NCBI GenBank assembly: GCA_039028935.1
Contig: JBCCHD010000001.1
Coordinates: 199,181-263,180 of the forward strand
Length of the DNA stretch: 64,000 bases
Source of the DNA: Pseudomonadota bacterium
GTDB taxonomy: Bacteria; Pseudomonadota; Gammaproteobacteria; Steroidobacterales; SZUA-146
Direction: 5' to 3'
The notes under the pieces: model-generated
Databases searched by the model: none
Told to the model about the DNA's origin: nothing
The model's input: the letters and a program-made list of their open reading frames with translations, nothing else
Made by a program: the position numbers and the translations under genes
Shown: positions 38,735-46,413 of the stretch, piece by piece
How the letters are laid out: each line of letters begins with the position of its first letter
How positions within the stretch are numbered: position 1 is the stretch's first letter

Positions 38735-40030
38735 GTGACCCCTCCGGCGCGCACACTGAGCGACTGGCTCACCCGCATCGAAGCGATGCATCCGGCTGAG
38801 ATTGAGCTTGGGCTGGAGCGCGTGGCCGAGGTGTATCGCCGCTTGCCAAAGGCCCGTGTGCCGGCGGTGATCAGCGTGGCGGGAACCAATGGCAAAGGCA
38901 GCACCGTCGAGTGCATACGGCGCTGCGCCCTAGCCAACGGTTGGCGCGTAGGCGCGTATACGTCGCCTCATCTTGTTCATTTTAATGAACGGATTTGCAT
39001 TGACGAATCGAATGCCGGCGATGCCGATATTGTCGCGGCGTTTGCTGCCGTCGAGGCCGCTCGCAACGAGGTGCCTCTGACTTACTTCGAATTCACCACG
39101 CTGGCGGCTCTGGCCTTGTTTCGCGCTGCGGATCTAGACCTTTGGGTGCTTGAAGTGGGTCTAGGAGGTCGACTCGACGCGGTGAACGTGGTCGATGCCG
39201 ATGTGGCGGTGATAACCGCCATCGGTTTGGATCACCAAGACTGGTTAGGTGACACACGTGATGCGATCGCCGCGGAGAAAGCCGGCATCATGAGGCCCGG
39301 TCGAATAGCGGTGTGCAGCGATCCGGATGCGCCAAACCCGATTGCGGAGCACGCCCGCACGATCGGCACAACGCTCTTTCAGATCGGTCGCGATTTTGCG
39401 GTGGAGCGACAGGCTAGCCAATGGACCTACTCGTGTCGTTTGTCGTTGCCGGGTCAATCGTCGTTGACCGAGCGGTCGCGGTCTGAGCTCGACGCACCGC
39501 TGGGTGCGGTGCTAAACAATCTCGCCGGCGCGCTGACGGCGATGACGGCATTAAACGCACTGCCAGCTCCCTCTGCGCTTGAACCGGTCTTCGAAAATTG
39601 GTCGCACCCGGGTCGCTTACAGCGTGTTCGTCGACGCACCACGTGGTGGCTGGATGTCGCTCACAATCGTGAATCGGTTCAGCATCTGGTCAGTGTGCTT
39701 GAGCGGGAGCACCGATCAGCGCGGCCTAAGCAATGCATCGTCGTGGTGGGTATGTTGGGTGACAAACCGGTTGACGATGTGCTCCAATCGTTAGCGTCCG
39801 TCGCAACACATTGGTGTGTGGCGTCGCTTGACTCGCCACGCGCATTATCTGCACAGGAACTCGCGGCGAAAGTGAACCAGGTGAGTGCGCACACGGTCGA
39901 ACGCTTTGACTCCGTCGCGGGGGCGATGGCGGTGGCCCGGGCAAGGGCCGGCGCCCGAGACTGTGTCGTGGTGACCGGCTCGTTTCACACAGTGGGGCCC
40001 GCACTGGCCTGGCTCGGATATTCGGATTGA
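38735..40030 (+). CDS. folC: Folylpolyglutamate synthase / dihydrofolate synthase
   Basis: 431 residues from a GTG at 38735; the frame is open 42 codons further up into accD but those residues are not family-like. Adds glutamate to dihydropteroate and then extends the folate polyglutamate tail. Mur-ligase superfamily: ATP loop SVAGTNGKGSTVECI, YTSPHLVHFNERICI, EVGLGGRLDAVNVV and the C-terminal TTWWLDVAHNRESVQHL. Between accD and the SPOR gene as in other gammaproteobacteria. folE2 in this window feeds the same pathway. Confidence 0.95.
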   Translation: MTPPARTLSDWLTRIEAMHPAEIELGLERVAEVYRRLPKARVPAVISVAGTNGKGSTVECIRRCALANGWRVGAYTSPHLVHFNERICIDESNAGDADIVAAFAAVEAARNEVPLTYFEFTTLAALALFRAADLDLWVLEVGLGGRLDAVNVVDADVAVITAIGLDHQDWLGDTRDAIAAEKAGIMRPGRIAVCSDPDAPNPIAEHARTIGTTLFQIGRDFAVERQASQWTYSCRLSLPGQSSLTERSRSELDAPLGAVLNNLAGALTAMTALNALPAPSALEPVFENWSHPGRLQRVRRRTTWWLDVAHNRESVQHLVSVLEREHRSARPKQCIVVVGMLGDKPVDDVLQSLASVATHWCVASLDSPRALSAQELAAKVNQVSAHTVERFDSVAGAMAVARARAGARDCVVVTGSFHTVGPALAWLGYSD

Positions 40031-40039
40031 GGAAGCTCA

Positions 40040-40822
40040 ATGGAGCGCGCAACACAAGAACGACTCGTTGGGGCAACGCTGCTCATCATGGCGGGCGTTA
40101 TCCTGATTCCCTGGCTGCTCGACGGGGACGTGTCGCCGCCCGCGGTGAACGAAACGCCGTTGGTGCTCCCCGGGAGTGATGAGCGAAACAGTAACGAGAC
40201 GCGACGCATTTCACTCGAGACGCCGCGAAACGAATCGCGCAGTGCGCCCGTCACACTCGACACCCGTAGCGTGCGCGATGTCGATACGCCAGCCCCATTG
40301 AGCTTACCCGCGCCGGTTGAAACGGTGGATGCCGGACCGGCGGCGCCGGACCGTGCCGATACGGCAACGCCAGCTCAAACGTCGGGAGCAGAGGAGGAAC
40401 GCCGCGCTGAGGCGACGGTGCCGGCTCGATTCGCTCGGGCGATGCCACCGGATGATGAGTCGACACCCGCACCACCCGTCGACGTCGCGCGCGAGCCGGC
40501 CGTCTCTGAGCCGGTTACGCCCGCTCCCAGTGTCAGTCAGCCGGCTGCGACGCCGCCACCGGCATCGACACCCACCGCGTCGGTGGCTGAGTCGGGGTGG
40601 GCCGTGCAGGTGGGCAGTTTTGCCAGTGAGGCCAACGCGCGTCGTTTGACCGCTCAGCTCCAGGACAAAAGCTATCGCGCCTTTATCACCGAGAGCGACT
40701 CGAGTGGCCGCACACTCTATCGGGTACGCGTGGGACCGGTCGCCGAGCGCGATGAGGCGGAGCTGCTCGCCGCAGCCTTACGCGAGGATCGGCAACCTGC
40801 GCGGGTGCTACGCCACCGTTAA
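40040..40822 (+). CDS. SPOR domain protein (DedD-like)
   Basis: 260 residues. One N-terminal membrane segment (about 10-28, LVGATLLIMAGVILIPWLL) places the rest in the periplasm. A long Pro/Ala/Thr-rich linker (about 35-185) follows, then a C-terminal SPOR domain (about 187-260: WAVQVGSFASEANARRL...RVRVGPVAERDEAELL). SPOR domains bind denuded peptidoglycan at division sites, and DedD has this topology. The position folC-SPOR-cvpA-purF is conserved and supports dedD orthology; the low-complexity linker prevents more detailed comparison. Confidence 0.88.
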   Translation: MERATQERLVGATLLIMAGVILIPWLLDGDVSPPAVNETPLVLPGSDERNSNETRRISLETPRNESRSAPVTLDTRSVRDVDTPAPLSLPAPVETVDAGPAAPDRADTATPAQTSGAEEERRAEATVPARFARAMPPDDESTPAPPVDVAREPAVSEPVTPAPSVSQPAATPPPASTPTASVAESGWAVQVGSFASEANARRLTAQLQDKSYRAFITESDSSGRTLYRVRVGPVAERDEAELLAAALREDRQPARVLRHR

Positions 40823-41015
40823 GCGCAGTGGGCACAGGACTTTTCGGTGGTCTTCGAGCAGACGTATTGCGCGCCCGCGGTCTCAGGAGGGACATGCGGG
40901 GGCGGATCTGGGCGTTGATGAGCCGTGTTTGTCGGGTTTGCGCGTATTCGTACCTGAGACTTTTCCAACAAGCTGATAGAATGCGCGGCATTACCCACAC
41001 ACGAGATATAACGCC

Positions 41016-41585
41016 ATGATCACGATTGACTATCTGATTATCGCCATCTTGCTGGTGTCGATGATCGTAGGCTTTTTCCGCGGCTTTTTCCCTGAACTTG
41101 TTTCCATTGTCACTTGGATTGTGGCGATCTTTGCAGCGATGAACTTCAGCGGTCTTGTCGAGCCGTATTTGCAAGGCAAACTCGGATCGGTGGTCGTCGA
41201 ACTATGGGCATCACGCATCATCGTTTTTGTCATCGCGTTGATTCTAGGGGGGTTGCTTGGGCAACTCGTGTCGCTAGCGATCGATAAGTCGGGTCTTAGC
41301 GGCACTGATCGAATGCTGGGCTTGGTGTTCGGTGTGGTGCGGGGCGCCGTCATTTTGGGTGTGCTTGTTATTCTTGGTCAGTTGATGGGTTTTCAGCGCG
41401 AGCCGTGGTGGCCCCAATCGCAGCTCATTCCGATGGCTGAGCGCGTGGGCGATACACTAAGGGTGATGGTCCCTGATAGCGTCAATGAATTTCTCGACAA
41501 CCGCATCGAGCCCGTGGGCGACGACATGACGGATCCGCCCCTAGACAATCCGGATGCAGACACTTCCGATAACGGATCGAACTGA
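41016..41585 (+). CDS. cvpA: CvpA family membrane protein
   Basis: 189 residues with four hydrophobic segments (about 5-25, 30-48, 65-90, 102-125). The N-terminal motif DYLIIAILLVSMIVGFFRGF is typical of CvpA, an inner-membrane protein first linked to colicin V export and later to envelope stress tolerance; its activity is not known. A Asp/Asn-rich soluble tail ends the protein. It sits directly upstream of purF, the conserved pair. The 193-base spacer before it contains a TAGAAT -10-like element at 40977-40982 without a good -35. Confidence 0.92.
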   Translation: MITIDYLIIAILLVSMIVGFFRGFFPELVSIVTWIVAIFAAMNFSGLVEPYLQGKLGSVVVELWASRIIVFVIALILGGLLGQLVSLAIDKSGLSGTDRMLGLVFGVVRGAVILGVLVILGQLMGFQREPWWPQSQLIPMAERVGDTLRVMVPDSVNEFLDNRIEPVGDDMTDPPLDNPDADTSDNGSN

Positions 41586-41599
41586 GGCAATAGAAGCGC

Positions 41600-43123
41600 A
41601 TGTGTGGGGTAGTAGGAATCGTCGGGCGCCGCCCCGTTAATCTGGCCATTTACGATGCGCTCACGGTGCTACAACATCGCGGCCAAGATGCCGCCGGCAT
41701 CGTGACGTGTGATGGCAACAAGTTATACGCGCGTAAGTCAAACGGCCTGGTGCGCGATGTGTTTCGTCAAGATCATATGCTTGAGTTGATCGGGAACTAT
41801 GGCCTCGGCCATGTGCGCTACCCCACAGCGGGTTGTTCAAGTTCGCTGGAGGCGCAGCCGTTTTACGTGAATTCTCCCTACGGAATCTGTCTTGGGCACA
41901 ACGGCAATCTGACCAATGCCGCTGAATTGAGCAGCATGCTCGCTCGGGAAGATCGGCGGCATTTGAACACCGGTTCAGATACCGAAGCGCTCCTCAACGT
42001 GTTTGCGCACGAGTTGCAGTCAATCGATCGCGCGGCACTCACAGCGGACGATGTGTTTACCGCCGTGCGAGCGGTGCATCGTCGTTGCCGGGGTGGCTAT
42101 GCGGTAACGGCACTCATAGTGGGGCAAGGCATCGTCGGCTTTCGCGATCCCTATGGCATCCGTCCGCTGGTGCTGGGTAAGCGCGAAACACCCGATGGTC
42201 GCGAACATATGCTGGCGTCCGAAAGCGTGGCGCTGGATGCGCTTGGTTTTGAACTCGTGCGGGATGTCGCGCCGGGGGAAGCGGTCTATCTCGATCTCAA
42301 TGGTCGTGTGCACAGTGAAATGTGCGCACCCAATGCGCAGCTCAATCCCTGTATGTTCGAATACGTGTATTTTGCGCGTCCCGATTCAATCATCGACAAC
42401 ATTTCGGTGTACAAGGCCAGGCTTCGAATGGGCGAGAAGCTCGCCGAGAAAATTCTGCGTGAGTTTCCGAATCACGATATCGATGTTGTGATTCCCGTGC
42501 CGGATACCTCGCGTACGGCGGCGATGCAGGTGGCCCACCATCTGGGCGTCAAGAATCGCGAAGGGTTTATGAAGAATCGTTACATCGGACGCACCTTCAT
42601 CATGCCCGGCCAGACTCTGCGGAAAAAATCCGTTCGGCGAAAGCTCAACGCGATCGAGCTCGAGTTTCGCAAAAAGAATGTGCTGCTGGTGGACGATTCA
42701 GTCGTACGCGGTACCACTTCGCAACAGATAATCGAAATGGCCAGAGAGGCTGGGGCCAACAAAGTGTATTTCGCCTCGGCTGCGCCGGCCGTGCGGCACC
42801 CCAATGTCTATGGCATTGATATGCCCGCGACAAAGGAGCTTATTGCGCACGGCCGCAGTACCGAAGACATCGCCCAACTGATCGGCGCAGACTGGCTGGT
42901 TTACCAGGAATTGGAAGACCTCATCGAGGCGGTAGGTCACGACAAAGCCGATATTGAACAATTCGACACGTCCTGTTTTTCAGGTGATTATGTGACGGGC
43001 GACGTCACGGCAGCCTATCTCAATCGCTTGGAGCAACAGCGCGCGGATTCCGTAAAGAACAAGCCAAATCGGCAGAAAAGTCTGTTTGATGATGACGGTC
43101 GCAATGCGCTGGAGGCCATGTAG
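41600..43123 (+). CDS. purF: Amidophosphoribosyltransferase
   Basis: 507 residues. First committed step of purine synthesis: PRPP plus glutamine to phosphoribosylamine. The N-terminal Ntn glutaminase nucleophile is Cys2 (MCGVVGIVG, Met removed). The PRPP loop is [18 protein letters not shown], and the class signature [10 protein letters not shown] appears as [11 protein letters not shown] near residue 25. Starts 14 bases after cvpA. With purL at the other end of the window this is the second purine gene. Confidence 0.97.
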   Translation: MCGVVGIVGRRPVNLAIYDALTVLQHRGQDAAGIVTCDGNKLYARKSNGLVRDVFRQDHMLELIGNYGLGHVRYPTAGCSSSLEAQPFYVNSPYGICLGHNGNLTNAAELSSMLAREDRRHLNTGSDTEALLNVFAHELQSIDRAALTADDVFTAVRAVHRRCRGGYAVTALIVGQGIVGFRDPYGIRPLVLGKRETPDGREHMLASESVALDALGFELVRDVAPGEAVYLDLNGRVHSEMCAPNAQLNPCMFEYVYFARPDSIIDNISVYKARLRMGEKLAEKILREFPNHDIDVVIPVPDTSRTAAMQVAHHLGVKNREGFMKNRYIGRTFIMPGQTLRKKSVRRKLNAIELEFRKKNVLLVDDSVVRGTTSQQIIEMAREAGANKVYFASAAPAVRHPNVYGIDMPATKELIAHGRSTEDIAQLIGADWLVYQELEDLIEAVGHDKADIEQFDTSCFSGDYVTGDVTAAYLNRLEQQRADSVKNKPNRQKSLFDDDGRNALEAM

Positions 43124-43200
43124 GTCGCACACCAGGACGTCTGGGCGGGTGGTTTGGCGAGCGTCGCACCGCATCAAAGCCGCGGGTTGGCCTGACCTTC

Positions 43201-43216
43201 TGTGACGAAGATCACA
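43201..43216. promoter_or_regulatory. CRP/Vfr-type binding site upstream of the signalling cluster
   Basis: TGTGA-CGAAGA-TCACA, a perfect match to the CRP consensus half-sites with the correct 6-base spacer. The centre is at 43208.5. A CATACT -10-like hexamer lies at 43238-43243; a start near 43250 would put the site at -41.5, the class II activator position. Binding by a CRP homologue is inferred; no crp gene is in the window. Confidence 0.65.
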
Positions 43217-43352
43217 GTGCAGGTATCATGTGATCCGCATACTAAACGTGGACGGCTGCTCAGAGCGCGTCGACGCATCCGATACCGTCTACTTGGAACG
43301 CCACGTTCAACGGATGGCCTTTGCCAACCAATTTTCGCCTGGGATAGACAAC

Positions 43353-43655
43353 ATGCTTGAATCCGCAACACCGGCTACTGAAGAGCTGGATCCGGCCGTG
43401 AGGGCCTTGCTTCCTAATTACATTCGACGTCGAGAATCGGACGTTGAGATGATGGCCGTGTTGCTGGGTCGGCGAGACTACAAAGAAGTCGGCAAACTGG
43501 CGCATAATATGCGAGGCTCCGGCACGGCCTACGGCTTTCCGCGCATCACCGAACTGGGTGGCCAAATTGAACACGCTGCGATGACAAGCGATACCGAGAC
43601 ATTGGAACGTCTGGCGGGCGAGCTGGGTGAATTTGTAGCGACAATGCGTCCCTGA
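43353..43655 (+). CDS. Hpt (histidine phosphotransfer) domain protein
   Basis: 100 residues from the ATG at 43353; the frame is open to 43230, but that start would lie upstream of the predicted transcription start. A single four-helix Hpt domain: the phosphorylatable His (residue 51 of the short form) is in KLAHNMRGSGTAYGF, followed by ITELGGQIEHAA. No kinase domain or membrane segment is present. Stand-alone Hpt proteins carry phosphate from the receiver of a hybrid kinase to another receiver; the cluster provides both (hybrid kinase at 48.8 kb, receivers at 43.7 and 45.0 kb). First gene of the cluster, 53 bases before the next. The exact start is uncertain (ATG 43314 is also possible). Confidence 0.85.
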   Translation: MLESATPATEELDPAVRALLPNYIRRRESDVEMMAVLLGRRDYKEVGKLAHNMRGSGTAYGFPRITELGGQIEHAAMTSDTETLERLAGELGEFVATMRP

Positions 43656-43708
43656 CTCGGTTGGGGCGCGAGGCATTCTCGCATGACGCTCCACCGACCA
43701 ACTCATCA

Positions 43709-44956
43709 ATGAACAATGCCGGCATGCTTCGGGTGCTGGTGCTGGACGACGATGCCGCTTTTTCGGCGTCGGTCGAGCAGCGTCTCAGCCAGCTGTGGCC
43801 CGAGCTCTCCTTAGTAGCGCGTAAGTCGACACATTACCGCGACACCTTGTCGCACGATGTGCAACAAGCAAACATTGTGTTTCTGGATCACGAGTTCGAC
43901 CAACGTTCGGGCCTAACGCTGTTGCGTGAACTGCGTGCTGAACGGCGGGCACCGGCCATTATTTTCGTCACCCATAATAGCGATGAACGACTCGCCGTGG
44001 CGGCCATTAAATACGGCGCCGACGACTATCTGCCAAAAGCGACGAGTAGCGCGGAACGTCTCGTGACCACGGTGAAAGAGTGCCTGCGGGCGACGCGCGT
44101 GGTGGCGTCACGTCGACCATCCGGCGCTGCGCGCACACAGCCGGTGACCGGCGTGTTGGTCAAGGGCTATCGATTGATCGATAAAATTGCCATGGGCATG
44201 GGGTCGGTTGTGTACCTGGCGTACAGTGAGTCACGTCGTGAGGACGTCGTGCTCAAAGTGCTGGACGGAGCGTTTGAGTTAGCCGATCAGGACGAAACAT
44301 TCGAGCGTTTTCTCATCGAGATTCAGTCCGCTGCGGAGGTGACACATCCCAATGTGATCCGAATTCACGATGTGGGGGTGGCCGACCACCGCTTATTTAT
44401 TGCCATGGAGTACATCCGGGGTGGAAGTTTGCGTCAGCGCATCGCGCGCGACGGCGCACTCCGTCCGCGCGACGCGCTCGACCTCGCGCTCAACATTGGT
44501 GACGCGCTGGGCGTCATTCACGCGCAGGGCATTCTCCATCGTGACCTAAAGCCGGGCAACATTTTGTTTCGCGACGACGGAACGCCGTGCCTGATCGACT
44601 TCGGTCTTGCCAAGCATGTGCAGCTTGATCAGGAAATCACGCTGCCGGGGCGAATCTACGGTACCCCTTATTACATGAGTCCCGAACAGGGATTGGGCGA
44701 AGAAATCGATGCGCGCAGCGATTTTTACAGTCTCGGAGTGGTGTTATTTGAGGCGCTGACCGGTCGTAAGCCGTTTATGGCCGGCACACCCGTGGCCATG
44801 CTCTATAAGCATCGCTTTGCACCGATTCCCGAAATCAACGACAAAAACAAACAATATCAGCCACTTATCCATTCTCTGATGGCCAAGGATCCCGCCGAAC
44901 GACCCACCTCGGTCGAGGATTTATTGGCGGTACTAAATCACTATAAAAGTCTGTAA
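43709..44956 (+). CDS. Response regulator receiver / Ser-Thr kinase fusion
   Basis: 415 residues from the ATG at 43709 (43724 also possible). Residues about 6-125 are a receiver with all key residues: Asp13-15, phosphoacceptor Asp60 (IVFLDHEF), Thr88 and Lys110. Residues about 142-410 are a complete Hanks kinase: MGMGSVVYLAY loop, Lys173 (VVLKVL), HRD 267-269, DFG 287-289 and YYMSPEQ. No membrane segment. The fusion implies that phosphorelay input switches a Ser/Thr kinase directly. The upstream Hpt protein is the obvious phosphate donor. Kinase substrates could be the neighbouring coiled-coil or OmpA-like proteins, but nothing in the sequence shows it. Confidence 0.9.
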   Translation: MNNAGMLRVLVLDDDAAFSASVEQRLSQLWPELSLVARKSTHYRDTLSHDVQQANIVFLDHEFDQRSGLTLLRELRAERRAPAIIFVTHNSDERLAVAAIKYGADDYLPKATSSAERLVTTVKECLRATRVVASRRPSGAARTQPVTGVLVKGYRLIDKIAMGMGSVVYLAYSESRREDVVLKVLDGAFELADQDETFERFLIEIQSAAEVTHPNVIRIHDVGVADHRLFIAMEYIRGGSLRQRIARDGALRPRDALDLALNIGDALGVIHAQGILHRDLKPGNILFRDDGTPCLIDFGLAKHVQLDQEITLPGRIYGTPYYMSPEQGLGEEIDARSDFYSLGVVLFEALTGRKPFMAGTPVAMLYKHRFAPIPEINDKNKQYQPLIHSLMAKDPAERPTSVEDLLAVLNHYKSL

Positions 44957-44972
44957 ACTTAAGAGGTTAAGT
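44957..44972 (+). repeat. Perfect inverted repeat between kinase and regulator genes
   Basis: ACTTAA-GAGG-TTAAGT, six-base arms with a 4-base spacer, starting one base after the kinase stop and 35 bases before the regulator TTG start. It could be an operator or a weak hairpin; there is no T run. Confidence 0.4.
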
Positions 44973-45007
44973 GATTCTTCACACAAATTTCGCAGGGTGG
45001 ATAGACG

Positions 45008-45736
45008 TTGACTAACACTTCACAACGCACGCGGCTCCGTATTGCACTGCTCGAGGACGACCAGGATCAGGCAGAGTTGGTCAACGCCTGGCTCCAGGCG
45101 GCCGGGCACAGCGTGAACCATTTTTCCTCAAGCCGGGTATTTCTAAGGGAAGTGCTTAGAGATAGCTATGATTTGTTGGTGCTCGATTGGATCGTGCCCG
45201 AGATGGACGGCATAGAGGTGATGCGGCGTGTGCGGGAAAGTGCACGCCACTACACGCCGGTGCTGTTTGTGACGGCAAAAGACACCGAAGACGACGTGGT
45301 CGCTGCGCTCGGGGCGGGCGCCGACGATTACATGGCCAAGCCACTCCGGCAGCGTGAATTTGCCGCGCGTGTGCTGGCGGTCATCCGCCGCGGGCGGGAT
45401 GGCGCGGGCAAGGATGAGCTACCGGATGCGGCGCCGTTTGTGATCGACCTCAAACGCAAGCAAATCGAGCTCAATGACGATGTCATTGAATTAACGCACC
45501 GCGAATTTGATCTCGCTGTGTTTATGTTTCGAAATGCCGGTCGGGTCGTGTCGCGCAGCCACATCCTTGAGAGTATCTGGGGCATGCACGGCGCGGAACT
45601 CAATACCCGCACGGTGGATACGCACATTAGCCGGTTGCGCAAGAAACTGGGCATCAAAGCGGAAAACGGCTGGAAGCTATCCGCCATCTATCAACACGGC
45701 TATCGACTGGAGCGTACCGATACGCTCGAGGCCTGA
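45008..45736 (+). CDS. OmpR/PhoB-family response regulator
   Basis: 242 residues from a TTG at 45008 with AGGGTGG upstream. Receiver (about 10-125): acidic pocket Glu16-Asp17-Asp18, phosphoacceptor Asp60 (LLVLDWIVPEMDG), Thr89 and Lys111. C-terminal winged helix (about 140-238): LTHREFDLAVFMFRNAGRVV, then the recognition-helix region TRTVDTHISRLRKKLG and the wing YQHGYRLE. It should bind DNA as a phosphorylated dimer. No dedicated orthodox kinase is adjacent; the hybrid kinase 3 kb downstream plus the Hpt protein could phosphorylate it. Targets unknown; the inverted repeat just upstream is a candidate autoregulatory site. Confidence 0.93.
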   Translation: MTNTSQRTRLRIALLEDDQDQAELVNAWLQAAGHSVNHFSSSRVFLREVLRDSYDLLVLDWIVPEMDGIEVMRRVRESARHYTPVLFVTAKDTEDDVVAALGAGADDYMAKPLRQREFAARVLAVIRRGRDGAGKDELPDAAPFVIDLKRKQIELNDDVIELTHREFDLAVFMFRNAGRVVSRSHILESIWGMHGAELNTRTVDTHISRLRKKLGIKAENGWKLSAIYQHGYRLERTDTLEA

Positions 45737-45816
45737 GGACACTCGGCGACAGTCCATTCCAACGAGCCTGATGGGTGTGATGCTTGTCAGGCGATCATTC
45801 TGCAACGGGTAGTGTG

Positions 45817-46395
45817 ATGAGCAAAGACACCAAAACCAATTCACCGTCTCAATCGAGTGCCGCTGAGCACGACGAGAGTCAGGAAAATGTCGACAAGATA
45901 CGCGACATACTATTCGGCGGCCAAATGCGCGACTATGAATCGCGCTTTCGTCAGCTCGATGGCCACATATCCAAAGAGATCAATCGCATCAGCACGGACA
46001 TCAATTCGCGGCTTGATCAGCTCGACCATTACATCAAAAACGAATTCACCATTCTGACGGAAAAGCTTAATGGCGAAGTAAAAGAGCGGGCCAGTGCGGC
46101 CGACGAGCTTGCAGGCAGTATGGCCGACATGCGCAAAGTACTTGAAAACCGCATCGCGGACGTTGATGAGGTGCACGGTGCCGCAGCACAGGAAATGCGT
46201 GGTCGTATGCATGAACAGGCGACCGAGCTATTGGAAGCGATTCGCAATAATCAGGCCGCCATCGAGAGCAGTCTACGTGATGAGTCGCGTAAACTCGGCG
46301 ATGAAAAAGTAGCCAGGACCGATCTTGCCAGTTTGTTTACCGAGGTGGCGATGCGTCTTCAACGCGATTTCGATTTACCCGACGAGAAAGGATGA
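45817..46395 (+). CDS. Coiled-coil protein with N-terminal KIxxILFG motif
   Basis: 192 residues from the ATG at 45817. I cannot assign a named family. A polar N terminus is followed by KIRDILFGG (about residues 27-35), then a long heptad-rich helical stretch (about 38-165, for example RFRQLDGHISKEINRISTDI), and a conserved-looking end ARTDLASLFTEVAMRLQRDF. There is no signal peptide or membrane segment, so it is cytoplasmic. The KIxxILFG element recurs at the start of the next protein (KIKNILFG), suggesting a shared binding partner. It lies 80 bases after the regulator and 18 before the OmpA-like gene. A filament, tether or effector role is possible but unproven. Confidence 0.75.
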   Translation: MSKDTKTNSPSQSSAAEHDESQENVDKIRDILFGGQMRDYESRFRQLDGHISKEINRISTDINSRLDQLDHYIKNEFTILTEKLNGEVKERASAADELAGSMADMRKVLENRIADVDEVHGAAAQEMRGRMHEQATELLEAIRNNQAAIESSLRDESRKLGDEKVARTDLASLFTEVAMRLQRDFDLPDEKG

Positions 46396-46413
46396 AGTCG
46401 CTGAGTCGCCGCT

